Shown here: one piece after another, positions 45,733 to 55,081 of the stretch
How the letters are laid out: each line of letters begins with the position of its first letter
Position numbering within the stretch: the first letter of the stretch is position 1
NCBI RefSeq assembly: GCF_007679325.1
Contig: NZ_VEGI01000001.1
Coordinates: 558,001-622,000 of the forward strand
Direction: 5' to 3'
Origin: Arthrobacter sp. U41
Lineage (GTDB): Bacteria > Actinomycetota > Actinomycetes > Actinomycetales > Micrococcaceae
Length of the DNA: 64,000 nucleotides
Translations under genes and position numbers: made by a program
Notes under the pieces: generated by a model
The model's database searches: none
What the model saw: the letters and a program-made list of their open reading frames with translations, nothing else
What the model was told of the DNA's origin: nothing

Positions 45733-46971
45733 ATGAGTAAGACCTCCCGCCCCGCGGGTTCCCCGCCGCAGGCCGCTGCCCGGAACACCGGCAAACCGGC
45801 GATGCCCCGCGACATTAAGGTGATGTTGGTCGCGGCCTTCCTGATCGCGCTCGGCTTCGGGCTGGTGGCCCCGGTCCTCCCCCAGTTCGCCACCACGTTC
45901 GACGTCGGCGCCACCGCGGCCGCCGTGATAGTCAGCATCTTCGCGTTCATGCGGCTGGTGTTCGCCCCCGCCGGCGGTGCCCTGATCGTGAAGCTCGGGG
46001 AACGGCCGGTGTACGTGGCGGGCCTGCTGATTGTCGCGGCGTCGACGGCGGCGTGCGCCTTCGCCCAGGACTACTGGCAACTGCTGATCTTCCGCGGCCT
46101 CGGCGGCGCCGGCTCAGTGATGTTCACGGTCGCGTCGATGGCCCTGGTGGTCCGGCTGGCGCCGCCGGAGAGCCGCGGGCGGGTTTCCGGGGCGTACGCC
46201 TCGGCCTTCCTGATCGGCAATGTGTGCGGGCCGGTGGTGGGCGGCCTGCTGGCCGGCTTCGGCCTGCGGGTGCCGTTCCTCGTCTACGCGGCCGCCCTGG
46301 TGCTGGCCGCGCTGGTAGTGCAGACCCAGCTGAGCCACGTGCCCACGGCCTCCCGCCCGGACGGCAGCACGGCGCCGGCCATGGAACTGCGCGAGGCCTT
46401 GCGGGACAGCGCGTACCGGGCGGGGCTGTTCTCCAGCTTCGCCAACGGCTGGGCCACCTTTGGCGTGCGGATGGCCACGGTGCCGCTCTTCGCCGTCGCC
46501 GCCCTGAACGCGGGGCCGGAATCGGCGGGCTGGGCCCTGGCTGTGTTCGCCGCGGCCAACGCGGTGGCGCTGACGTTCTCCGGCAAACTCGCGGACAGCC
46601 TGGGCCGGAAACCCCTGATGATCTCCGGCCTGCTGGTGACGGGCATCGCGACGGCGGCCATCGGCTTCACGCACGACCTGCTGTGGTTCCTCGTGGCCAC
46701 CGCCGTGGCCGGCATCGGTTCGGGGCTGCTGGGGCCGGCCCAGCAGGCGGCCATGGCCGACGTGATCGGCAACGAGCGCTCCGGCGGCCGGGTGCTCGCC
46801 ATCTTCCAGATGACGGCCGACAGCGGCGCGATCATCGGCCCCGTGCTGGCCGGGCTCCTCGCGGACCAGCTGGGCTACGGCTGGGCTTTCGGCGTCACAG
46901 GCGGCGTCCTGGTGGCTGCTGCCGCCGGCTGGCTCTTCGCCCGGGAGACATTCAAGCGTCCGTCCTCCTGA
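45733..46971 (+). CDS. MFS transporter (DHA1-like, 12 predicted membrane segments)
   Basis: The 412-residue integral membrane protein begins with a short Ser/Pro-rich N-terminus and then IKVMLVAAFLIALGFGLVAPVLPQFA, the usual first helix of DHA1-type drug efflux carriers. The loop motif is GGALIVKLGERPVYVAG, and GKLADSLGRKPLMISG lies at about residue 280. The ATG at 45733 has GGAAG 8 bases upstream; the longer frame reaches into the amtB promoter. Substrate is unknown. Together with the next gene it interrupts the ftsY-amtB order. Confidence 0.88.
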   Translation: MSKTSRPAGSPPQAAARNTGKPAMPRDIKVMLVAAFLIALGFGLVAPVLPQFATTFDVGATAAAVIVSIFAFMRLVFAPAGGALIVKLGERPVYVAGLLIVAASTAACAFAQDYWQLLIFRGLGGAGSVMFTVASMALVVRLAPPESRGRVSGAYASAFLIGNVCGPVVGGLLAGFGLRVPFLVYAAALVLAALVVQTQLSHVPTASRPDGSTAPAMELREALRDSAYRAGLFSSFANGWATFGVRMATVPLFAVAALNAGPESAGWALAVFAAANAVALTFSGKLADSLGRKPLMISGLLVTGIATAAIGFTHDLLWFLVATAVAGIGSGLLGPAQQAAMADVIGNERSGGRVLAIFQMTADSGAIIGPVLAGLLADQLGYGWAFGVTGGVLVAAAAGWLFARETFKRPSS

Positions 46972-47043
46972 GTCGCGGCAGGCGGACCATCCGGCATTGG
47001 CTAGGCTGGGTGCAAACCAACCACAACTGCTGGAGAATCCGTC

Positions 47044-48744
47044 ATGCCCGATACTGACCATCCGCCCAACAGCACGGAGCCCGACTCCACCAGACCCCGC
47101 ACCTCCCGCAAGACCACCAGGCTGCGCCTGATCGGGGTCATCGCGGCCCTGGCGGTGGTTGCGCTGATCGCCGTCCTGTTCACCGTGTCCGGAAACCCGA
47201 CACCGGTCTCCGGCGACGCTGGCGCCGGCGCCACGCCCGCGGCCACGCCGTCGCAGACCACTGCGCCGGCCAAGGCGCTGGCCAAGGCACCGGCAGTCAC
47301 CTACTACAAGCAGGCTCCGCCCCCCGCCGGTTCACCGCTGGAGAAGGTGGACCCGCTGCAGCTGACGGTCAAGAACGAGCCTCTGGGAACCACCCTGAAC
47401 AAGGGCACCGTGGGAATTTCGCTGGAAGCGACCGACCTGGCCGATCCCACCCTCAGCTCCGCCAATGCCTCGATGGTGACGCTCCTGAAGGACTCCGACG
47501 ACACTGTGCTCCGCTTCGGCGGCAACGCCGTCGACCGCCGGTTCTTCTGGACGTCCTCGGGTGAAGCGATGCCAGCAAACTACAAGGGAGACAAGGCCCA
47601 CCCCGCCAGGGTGGTCACCCCCAAGGACCTGGAGCGCGTCGCCACCCTCCTGGAGGCGACCAACGCCAAGATCAGCCTCACCGTGGACCTGGGACACTAC
47701 AACCCGGCCCGGGCCGCGGACATGATCAAGCACGCGTCCCGGATCTTCGGCAAGAGGCTGCTGAGCTTCACCGTCGGCAACGAACCGAACGGGTTCGCGT
47801 ACACAAAACTGCGTCCGGCCAGCTACGGCATCGAGGAATACGCTGTGGAGCTCAAGGCGTATGCCGAAGCCATCCACGCGGCCGCCCCCGGCGTTGTGAT
47901 CTCCGGCCCCGGCGTGTACGACCAGAAGTGGTGGAAGCCGTTTATCGACGCCGAGCTGCCGCAGAAGAAGGTCCTGTCGTTCCACAACTACCCGCTCTTC
48001 AGCTGCAAGGATTCGAAGTCGAACGCCTTCCCCACCATCCCCAACCTGCTGGGCCAGGCAACCCACCAGCGCGCCGAGGACTACCAGAAGCACGCCCTCA
48101 ACGCCGCAAAATCGGCCGGGCTTGAGACCTGGCTCGCGGAGACTGGCATGTCCGCGTGCCCCGGCTCCAACCAGACCACCAAAACCCATTCGACGGCTCT
48201 GTGGGCCGTGGACTACTCGTTGAACGCCGCCCGCCTTGGCATCACCCGGCTTGGCTTCCACAGTTCCATGCTCACCTGCAAAGGCGGCCCGCCCATGTCC
48301 GTGATCTGCAGCGGCGGCGCCTACCTCAAGCCGAACGGCGAGATGGCACCCCGTGCGAACTACTTCGGAATGGCGATGGTGGCCGACCTGGAGCCGGGCA
48401 AGTTCCTCGGCCTCGACAGCACCGGCGGCGGACTGTCCAACAGCTACGCGTTGCAGAACAAGGACGGCAGCACCACGGTTGTCATCGTCAACAAGAACGA
48501 CCCGGAGAAGGCGGCCCAGACCCAGGTCACCCTGGAACTGCCCGGGCCGGCGCTGACGGGAACCATGACCCAGCTGTCCGGGCCCAGCTACGAGGCCCAG
48601 GACAGTACGGTGATCGACGGCGCCAAGTCGGATCCGACTCCGCTCGCCGGCCGCGCCACCGTTGAGGGTTTCAAGTACGGTTCACAGACGCAGACCTTCA
48701 AGCTGACGGCCGGAACGGTGACGGTGCTGAACTTCAAGCACTAG
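47044..48744 (+). CDS. Membrane-anchored GH79-like glycoside hydrolase
   Basis: The 566-residue protein has a cytoplasmic N-terminus, one hydrophobic segment (about residues 28-48) and an Ala/Pro/Thr linker. A TIM-barrel-like domain follows, with VLRFGGNAVDRRFFW and TVGNEPNGF (probable acid/base Glu247); WLAETGMSACPG supplies a probable nucleophile Glu366. The last about 90 residues look like a GH79 C-terminal beta domain. GH79 enzymes cleave beta-glucuronides (heparanase, hyaluronidase-type). Assignment is by motif only. It is followed by a structured terminator facing ftsY. Confidence 0.75.
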   Translation: MPDTDHPPNSTEPDSTRPRTSRKTTRLRLIGVIAALAVVALIAVLFTVSGNPTPVSGDAGAGATPAATPSQTTAPAKALAKAPAVTYYKQAPPPAGSPLEKVDPLQLTVKNEPLGTTLNKGTVGISLEATDLADPTLSSANASMVTLLKDSDDTVLRFGGNAVDRRFFWTSSGEAMPANYKGDKAHPARVVTPKDLERVATLLEATNAKISLTVDLGHYNPARAADMIKHASRIFGKRLLSFTVGNEPNGFAYTKLRPASYGIEEYAVELKAYAEAIHAAAPGVVISGPGVYDQKWWKPFIDAELPQKKVLSFHNYPLFSCKDSKSNAFPTIPNLLGQATHQRAEDYQKHALNAAKSAGLETWLAETGMSACPGSNQTTKTHSTALWAVDYSLNAARLGITRLGFHSSMLTCKGGPPMSVICSGGAYLKPNGEMAPRANYFGMAMVADLEPGKFLGLDSTGGGLSNSYALQNKDGSTTVVIVNKNDPEKAAQTQVTLELPGPALTGTMTQLSGPSYEAQDSTVIDGAKSDPTPLAGRATVEGFKYGSQTQTFKLTAGTVTVLNFKH

Positions 48745-48750
48745 GCACCA

Positions 48751-48808
48751 TAAACCGCTGGCTCCCAGTCGCTGCCTTTCGGCAACAACTGGGAGCCAGT
48801 CTGGTTTA
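48751..48808. terminator. Three-tier bidirectional terminator between GH79-like gene and ftsY
   Basis: TAAACC/GGTTTA (outer), a perfect 12-bp stem (48758-48769 with 48788-48799) and an apical TGCC/GGCA hairpin stack on each other. It lies between two convergent genes. Confidence 0.75.
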
Positions 48809-48845
48809 AGGCGGTACTGAGACTCTTTAGACGGCAGAGGCGAGG

Positions 48846-50060
48846 TCAGTTCAGGATGGCGTCGACGAAGTTCTCGGCGTCGAACGGGGCGAGGTCATCC
48901 GCGCCCTCGCCAAGGCCGATCAGTTTGACCGGGACACCCAGCGACTTCTGGATAGCCACCACAATGCCACCCTTGGCCGTGCCGTCCAGCTTGGTCAGCA
49001 CGATGCCGGTGATGTTGACCACCTCGGCGAAGACCCGTGCCTGGTTCAGGCCGTTCTGTCCCGTGGTGGCGTCGAGGACCAGGAGCACCTCGTCCACCTC
49101 GGCCAGCTTCTCGATGACGCGCTTGACCTTGCCGAGCTCGTCCATCAGTCCGGTCTTGTTCTGCAGGCGGCCCGCGGTGTCGATCATCACCACGTCGACT
49201 TCCTGGTCGATGCCGGCCTTGACCGCCTCGTAGGCGACGGACGCCGGGTCCGCGCCGTCGACGTCGGACTTCACCGTGGGGACGCCCACGCGCTGGCCCC
49301 AGGTGGCGAGCTGTTCGGCGGCGGCGGCGCGGAAGGTGTCCGCGGCGCCCAGCAGGACATCCTTGTCCTCGGCCACCAGCACGCGGGCGAGCTTGCCCAC
49401 CGTGGTGGTCTTGCCGACGCCGTTGACGCCCACCACCAGCACGACGGCGGGCTTGTCCGCGTGGCGCTGAACCTGCAGGCTGCGGTCCATGGTGGGGTCC
49501 ACCAGCTTGATGAGTTCCTCGCGCAGCAGGGCCTTGACCTGCTCCGGGGAGCGGGTGCCCAGCACCTTGACGCGTTCGCGGAGGGCGTCCACCAGCTGCA
49601 GGGTGGGCTCGGTGCCGAGGTCGGCGAGCAGCAGGGTCTCCTCCACCTCGTCCCAGACGTCCTCATCGATCTTGTCCGCGGAGAGCAGCGCCAGCAGGCC
49701 CTTGCCCAGGATGTTGTTGGACTTGACCAGGCGTTCGCGCAGACGGATCAGGCGGCCGGCCACCGGCAGCGGCGTTTCCACCGGAACGGTTTCCAGGCCG
49801 GCCACGTTGTCCGGGACCTCGATTGTTTCCAGGCCCTCGACGTCGGCAGTGTCCGGGGCCCTGCGGTCCGGCGCCGGTGCCGGCGCGGGCCGGTCCTCGA
49901 GGAGGGTACCGCCGGCGCGTGGCTGCACCGGATCGTTCGCGTCACGCTTTTCCGGGTAGTTGGTGATGTTCTTCCGGGTCTTCATGAGGACCGGAATCAG
50001 CGCGCCGAGAACCACCAGGGCGGCCAGAATGGGCAGAAGAATAGGGAGGATGTCGTTCAC
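48846..50060 (-). CDS. ftsY: SRP receptor FtsY
   Basis: FtsY (404 residues) is the membrane receptor for the signal recognition particle. Unlike E. coli FtsY it begins with a predicted membrane anchor (residues 4-25, ILPILLPILAALVVLGALIPVLM), as is usual in actinobacteria. A Pro/Ala-rich linker follows, then the NG domain with GVNGVGKTTTVGKL (about residue 208), DTAGR and TKLDGTAKGG (about residue 360). It ends with GEGADDLAPFD. It lies 74 bp after smc. Confidence 0.97.
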   Translation of the reverse strand: MNDILPILLPILAALVVLGALIPVLMKTRKNITNYPEKRDANDPVQPRAGGTLLEDRPAPAPAPDRRAPDTADVEGLETIEVPDNVAGLETVPVETPLPVAGRLIRLRERLVKSNNILGKGLLALLSADKIDEDVWDEVEETLLLADLGTEPTLQLVDALRERVKVLGTRSPEQVKALLREELIKLVDPTMDRSLQVQRHADKPAVVLVVGVNGVGKTTTVGKLARVLVAEDKDVLLGAADTFRAAAAEQLATWGQRVGVPTVKSDVDGADPASVAYEAVKAGIDQEVDVVMIDTAGRLQNKTGLMDELGKVKRVIEKLAEVDEVLLVLDATTGQNGLNQARVFAEVVNITGIVLTKLDGTAKGGIVVAIQKSLGVPVKLIGLGEGADDLAPFDAENFVDAILN

Positions 50061-50134
50061 TCCCCTAGCTTCTCACAAACCGGAAAGCCGTCGCGGAGCC
50101 GGGAAAACGCGCGACGGCGGGTCCGGAGCGTGCC

Positions 50135-53100
50135 TCAGACCTGGGCGCCGAGGCGCTGGCTGATGACGGTGGAGACGCCGTCGCCGCGCATGGTGACGCC
50201 GTAGAGGGCATCGGCGACTTCCATGGTGCGTTTCTGGTGCGTGATGATGATGAGCTGGCTGGATTCGCGCAGTTCCTCGAAAATGGTGATGAGCCGGCCC
50301 AGGTTGGTGTCGTCCAAGGCCGCTTCCACCTCGTCCATCACGTAGAACGGCGAGGGCCGGGCCTTGAAGATCGCGACGAGCAGGGCCACCGCGGTCAAGG
50401 ACCGTTCCCCGCCCGAAAGCAGTGAGAGCCGCTTGATTTTCTTGCCGGCCGGGCGCGCCTCCACCTCGATGCCGGTGGTGAGCATGTCCGAGGGGTCGGT
50501 CAGGACCAGCCGGCCCTCACCGCCGGGGAACAGCCGTGCGAAGATCCGGACGAACTGCGCCGCGGTGTCCTCAAAGGCCTCGGCGAACACTTTCTGGACG
50601 CGCTCGTCCACTTCCTTGATGATGTCCAGCAGGTCCTTGCGGCTGGACTTGAGATCCTCCAGCTGGGTGCTGAGGAACTGGTGGCGTTCCTCGAGAGCCG
50701 CGAATTCCTCCAGCGCCAGGGGGTTCACGCGGCCCAGGGCGGAGAGGTCCCGCTCGGCGCGTTTGAGGCGCTTCTCCTGTTCCTCGCGGACAAACGGCTT
50801 GCCGGCCACGATCTCGCGGCCGTCCTCGTCCACCGGGGCGCGGAGGGCAGCCCACTTGTCCCCCGATTCCCCGGCCGGCACCGGAACGGGCTGGTCCGGT
50901 CCAAAATCCGCCACGAGCTGGTCAGCGGTCAGGCCCAGGTCCTCAACACTCCTGAGCTCCAGGGCTTCGATCCGAAGGCGCTGCTGGGCGCGGGCCAGTT
51001 CGTCGCGGTGCACCGAGTCCGTCAGTTCGGCCAGCTCGCGGGCCAGCGCATCGTTGCTGTTCCGCACTGCGGCCAGCTCCGCGTCCATCTGCTCCTTGCG
51101 TTCCTCGGCGCTGTCGCGTTCCTGCCGGGCGAGCTCCACGGACACGTCGATGAAGCCGATCACCCTGCCGACGGCGGCGGAGACAGCCGCGGCGCGTTTG
51201 GCCTGCAGCCGGCGGCGGCGGGCGCGTTCGGCCGCTTCCTCGCGGGCACGGCGCTCGGTGGCGGCGGCGCGTTCCAGCGATGACGCCCGGTTGCGGGTGG
51301 CCGTGAGCTGTTCCTCGGCGCTGCGCAGGGCCAGACGTGCCTCCATTTCGGAGCTGCGGGCCAGCGACGCCGCCAGCGCCAGGGCATCACGGTGATCCGG
51401 GGAGGGTTCCTCCTCGGCCGGCGCTTCCTGCGCGGCGGCCAGCCTGGCAGCTACCGCGGCGAGTGCGTCCTGTTCGCTGACGATGTTGGCCTCGGCCCTG
51501 GCGAGGGAGGCGGCCAGCCGCTCGCTTTCGCCGACGGCGCTGCGGAGCACGGAGTTCAGGTGGCCCAGGCGCTCGGCGACGGCGGCCAGCCGGGCGTCCG
51601 AATCGTGCAGCCGTTCCAGGGCGGCATCGGCGCGCTCCTGCGCCGCGGCGCGCTTGGCCTGCGCGCCGGCGAGGGCGAACCGCTGGCGTTCCAGCTCGGC
51701 GGTTACGGCGGCAAGCCGTGCGGAGGCGTCATCGACGGCGGCCTGCACCTCGATCAGCGAGGGCGCCTTCGCGGAGCCTCCGCTGACCGTCAGCGCGGTA
51801 AAGACGTCCCCGGATGTGGTCACGGCGGTGAGGTCCGGGCGCGCCGCGATCAGTTGCGCCGCCTCATCCAGCCCGTCGACGACGGCGATCCCGGCCAGCA
51901 GACCGGACAGCGGCAGACCAGGCAGCGGCAGACCAGGCAGCGGCACGCCGGAGGCATCCTCTGCTCCGGATTCCGGGCCCGGTGCTGCCCCCGGCGCTGC
52001 GCCGGCTGCCGTGCCGGATGCCGTGACCAGCTGCACGGCCCACCGGGCGTTCCCGGGGAGCTCACCGCTGAGCTCACCGCTGGGATCCACACCGGGGGCT
52101 GCCGGCGCGGTATTCGACCCCGCGAGCAGCAGGGTGGCCCGGCCGGCGTCGTCGTCCTTCAACCGCTGGATCGCGGCGGCGGCCGTCCCGCCGTCCTGGA
52201 CCACAATGGCATCGGAGGCGGCGCCGAGGGCCGCCGCGATGGCGGCCTCGAAGCCGGGTTCCACCGTGATCATGGAGGCCAGGGATCCGAGGACCCCGGG
52301 GATCCCGGAGCCGAGGACATGGTCCGAGCCGTCCTTGCGGTTCAGGCCGAGCTGGAGCGCGTCGCGGCGGGCAACCAGGGCGCCGCGCTCCTTCTCGCCG
52401 TCGCGCTCGGCCGCCTTCAGGGCGTCAATCTCCGTGAGTATGGCATCCAGCGCGGCGCTGGCATCCTCGTAGTCGGCGTCGAGGGTTTCCTCGCCGTCCT
52501 CCACGCCGGCCACCTGGGATTCCAGGGCGGTGAATTCGCTCTGGGCCTGCCTGCGGCGCTCCTCCCCTGCCTTGAGGGATTCACGGAGCCGGCCGAGTTC
52601 CGCTTGCGCCGACTCCACACGGGAGCGCGCGGCGCCCACCTGGCCGGCCAGTTTGGCGAGGCCTTCGCGGCGGTCGGCGGCGGCGCGGAGCAGGGACGCG
52701 AGGCGTCTGTCCTCGGCGGCGGCGGCGTTTTCGGCATCCTGCTTCGCGGCCGTTGCGGCGTCCAGGGTGCTGCGGCGCTCCAGGATCTGGCGCTCCAGCC
52801 CGGCCTGTTCCGCACGGACGCCGGCGGCCTGCCGGTCGAGTTTGTCGGGGTCGCGGCCGGAATCGGGAACGGCGTCGGAGGCCCCCAGCAGCCGGCGCCG
52901 CTCCTCGGCGAGCGAGCCGAGGGAGCGCAGCCGTTCCCGCCCGGCGGAGAGCTGGTACCAGGTGTCGCGGGCGGCGCTGAGCTTCGGGGTGGCCTCGGCG
53001 GCGAGCTGCTCCAGTCCGGCCTGCCGCTGCCTGCCGAGTTCAAGTTCCTGCTCGACGACGCCGCGGCGGGCTTTGAGCGCGGTCTCGTCCGCCACGTCCT

Positions 53101-53827
53101 GGGCCAGGGCCGACTGCAGCTGGACCAGGTCGTCGGCGAGGAGGCGGGAGCGTGCGTCGCGGACCTCGAACTGTACGGTCTGGGCCCGCCGGGCGACTGC
53201 CGCCTGCTTGCCCAAGGGTGTGAGCTGCCGGCGGATTTCGCCGGTGAGGTCGCTGAGCCGTGCGAGGTTGGCCTGCATGGCTTCGAGTTTGCGGACTGTT
53301 TTTTCCTTGCGGCGGCGGTGCTTGAGGATGCCCGCGGCCTCTTCGATGAACCCGCGCCGGTCCTCCGGGGTGGCGTGCAGCACCTTGTCCAGCTGCCCCT
53401 GCCCCACGATCACGTGCATTTCCCGGCCCAGGCCCGAGTCGGACAGGAGTTCCTGGATGTCCAGCAGCCGGCAGCTGGCGCCGTTGATCGCGTATTCCGA
53501 GCCGCCAGTGCGGAACAGGGTGCGGGCAATGGTGACTTCGCTGTAGTCGATCGGCAGGGCGCCGTCGCTGTTGTCGATGGTGAGTGAGACGTGAGCACGG
53601 CCCAGCGGCGGGCGGCCGGACGTGCCCGCGAAGATCACGTCCTCCATCTTGCCGCCGCGGAGTGTTTTGGCACCCTGCTCGCCCATCACCCAGGACAGGG
53701 CGTCCACCACATTGGACTTGCCGGAGCCATTGGGACCCACCACGGCGGTGACACCTGGTTCGAATTCGAAGGTCGTCGCCGAGGCGAAGGATTTGAATCC
53801 CCGGACGGTCAGGCTTTTGAGGTGCAA
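50135..53827 (-). CDS. smc: Chromosome segregation protein SMC
   Basis: This SMC ATPase (1230 residues) compacts and segregates chromosomes as a dimer with ScpA and ScpB. The N-terminal ATPase has GPNGSGKSNVVDALSW (about residues 31-46); two long coiled coils flank a hinge (about 510-710); the C-terminal signature is LLSGGERSLTAVALL, followed by the Walker B FYVMDEVEAALD. The hinge carries a Gly/Ala/Pro-rich insert of about 40 residues (GAAPGAAPGPESG then repeated LPLPG), which is not typical. It is in the order fpg-smc-ftsY. Confidence 0.96.
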   Translation of the reverse strand: MHLKSLTVRGFKSFASATTFEFEPGVTAVVGPNGSGKSNVVDALSWVMGEQGAKTLRGGKMEDVIFAGTSGRPPLGRAHVSLTIDNSDGALPIDYSEVTIARTLFRTGGSEYAINGASCRLLDIQELLSDSGLGREMHVIVGQGQLDKVLHATPEDRRGFIEEAAGILKHRRRKEKTVRKLEAMQANLARLSDLTGEIRRQLTPLGKQAAVARRAQTVQFEVRDARSRLLADDLVQLQSALAQDVADETALKARRGVVEQELELGRQRQAGLEQLAAEATPKLSAARDTWYQLSAGRERLRSLGSLAEERRRLLGASDAVPDSGRDPDKLDRQAAGVRAEQAGLERQILERRSTLDAATAAKQDAENAAAAEDRRLASLLRAAADRREGLAKLAGQVGAARSRVESAQAELGRLRESLKAGEERRRQAQSEFTALESQVAGVEDGEETLDADYEDASAALDAILTEIDALKAAERDGEKERGALVARRDALQLGLNRKDGSDHVLGSGIPGVLGSLASMITVEPGFEAAIAAALGAASDAIVVQDGGTAAAAIQRLKDDDAGRATLLLAGSNTAPAAPGVDPSGELSGELPGNARWAVQLVTASGTAAGAAPGAAPGPESGAEDASGVPLPGLPLPGLPLSGLLAGIAVVDGLDEAAQLIAARPDLTAVTTSGDVFTALTVSGGSAKAPSLIEVQAAVDDASARLAAVTAELERQRFALAGAQAKRAAAQERADAALERLHDSDARLAAVAERLGHLNSVLRSAVGESERLAASLARAEANIVSEQDALAAVAARLAAAQEAPAEEEPSPDHRDALALAASLARSSEMEARLALRSAEEQLTATRNRASSLERAAATERRAREEAAERARRRRLQAKRAAAVSAAVGRVIGFIDVSVELARQERDSAEERKEQMDAELAAVRNSNDALARELAELTDSVHRDELARAQQRLRIEALELRSVEDLGLTADQLVADFGPDQPVPVPAGESGDKWAALRAPVDEDGREIVAGKPFVREEQEKRLKRAERDLSALGRVNPLALEEFAALEERHQFLSTQLEDLKSSRKDLLDIIKEVDERVQKVFAEAFEDTAAQFVRIFARLFPGGEGRLVLTDPSDMLTTGIEVEARPAGKKIKRLSLLSGGERSLTAVALLVAIFKARPSPFYVMDEVEAALDDTNLGRLITIFEELRESSQLIIITHQKRTMEVADALYGVTMRGDGVSTVISQRLGAQV
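51907..51950. repeat. 15-bp tandem repeat inside the smc hinge coding region
   Basis: About three copies of a 15-bp unit related to GGCAGCGGCAGACCA run in frame and encode the repeated LPLPG/LPLSG segment of the hinge insert. Confidence 0.7.
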
Positions 53828-53953
53828 GGTGTTTCGGTTCTCCTGGCTGGCGGAAACGGCTGTTCCTGCCCTAAATCTACCGCCACCACAGGAAATTCAG
53901 CGGATTTGGGCGGTTCGGCAGAAAATCGTCGACACGGGCCACGATCTGCATCC

Positions 53954-54005
53954 GTTGCTCCATAACTGCCCTTTTGCGGCCTCAAAACGGCAGTTATGGA
54001 GCAAC
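53954..54005. repeat. Long near-perfect palindrome between fpg and smc
   Basis: A perfect 17-bp stem (53954-53970 with 53989-54005) continues, after one C-C mismatch, with TTTTG/CAAAA and a 6-nt loop. It lies 26 bp past the fpg stop and 126 bp before the smc start on the minus strand. No T-tract follows; it may terminate fpg transcripts or belong to a dispersed palindrome family. Confidence 0.8.
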
Positions 54006-54031
54006 CGATGGGTCGGGCGGGCGGACAGGCG

Positions 54032-55072
54032 TTACCAGCGGCCGTTCCGGGGCCGGGGCTGGCACACCGGGCACGTGTAGGAGGAACGGTTCATGAACTG
54101 GTCCCGCCGGAGGAAGCTGACCCGGCCCGCTTCGGCGCAGCGCGTGCATTCCTTGCCCTCCCGCCCGTAGGCGTTCAGGGACCGGTCAAAGTACCCGGAT
54201 GCGCCGTTGACGTTCACGTACAGCGAGTCAAAGCTGGTGCCGCCAGCCGCCAGGGCGTCGGTCATGACCTCCCGGGCGGCGTCAAGGACACGCGCGGCGT
54301 CCGCCCGCCGGAGGGTGTCCGTGGGACGGGCGAAGTGCAGCCGGGCCTTCCAGAGTGCCTCGTCCGCGTAGATGTTGCCGATCCCCGAGACGAGCCCCTG
54401 GTCCAGCAGAGCGCGTTTGAGCCCGGTTTTGCGGGCCCGGAGTCGGCGGTAAAAGTCGTCGAAGGAGAAGTAGGGGTCCAGCGGGTCGCGCGCGATGTGC
54501 GCGGCTTCCTCGGCAATCAGCGGCAGCGGAGTTTCGGCGAGTCCGCCGGGACCGCCGTCGGACGTGGGGATCAGCGAGGTGAGGAACAGACCGCCGAAGA
54601 TCCGCTGGTCCACAAACCGGAGCTGCTCCGGCATACCGTCCGCCGGGCTGAGACGCAGGCGCACTTTCAGGTGCTTCTCGTCCGCTGCCCCGGTGTCCTG
54701 CATCAGGAGCTGCCCGGACATGCCCAGGTGCGCCATGAGCGCCACGGACGGAACGGTTTCCACTGCCCCGCCGAGGGCATCAGCCGGGCGATCATCCACA
54801 GGGGTGCCTGCGGGCGTGCCGGCAGGGGTGGCTCCGGGCGTGCCTGCGGCAGTGCCGGCGGGGGTGTCTGCCAACGGCATCCAGAGGAATTTTCCGCGCC
54901 GGACCACGTCCAGGACGCGGGCGCCTTCGAGGTTGCCGGCGAAGTCCTCCGGGCCCAGTACGTGCCGGCGGATGGAGCGCGGATCCACCACCTCAACAGC
55001 GGTGATGGTCCGGCCCCGCACCCAGCTCACCAGGCCGCGGCGAACCACTTCGACCTCGGGCAGTTCAGGCAT
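54032..55072 (-). CDS. mutM: Formamidopyrimidine-DNA glycosylase (Fpg/MutM)
   Basis: The enzyme excises oxidised purines such as 8-oxoguanine from DNA. It has [13 protein letters not shown] at the N-terminus (catalytic Pro after Met removal), the Lys in RRGKFLWM (about residue 59), [10 protein letters not shown], and a C-terminal zinc finger CTRC...CPVC. At 346 residues it is about 60 longer than usual: a low-complexity TPAGT/AGTPG insert (about residues 66-98) sits in a loop after the catalytic Lys strand. It lies 9 bp after rnc on the minus strand. Confidence 0.95.
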   Translation of the reverse strand: MPELPEVEVVRRGLVSWVRGRTITAVEVVDPRSIRRHVLGPEDFAGNLEGARVLDVVRRGKFLWMPLADTPAGTAAGTPGATPAGTPAGTPVDDRPADALGGAVETVPSVALMAHLGMSGQLLMQDTGAADEKHLKVRLRLSPADGMPEQLRFVDQRIFGGLFLTSLIPTSDGGPGGLAETPLPLIAEEAAHIARDPLDPYFSFDDFYRRLRARKTGLKRALLDQGLVSGIGNIYADEALWKARLHFARPTDTLRRADAARVLDAAREVMTDALAAGGTSFDSLYVNVNGASGYFDRSLNAYGREGKECTRCAEAGRVSFLRRDQFMNRSSYTCPVCQPRPRNGRW

Positions 55073-55081
55073 GGGGCGTGC

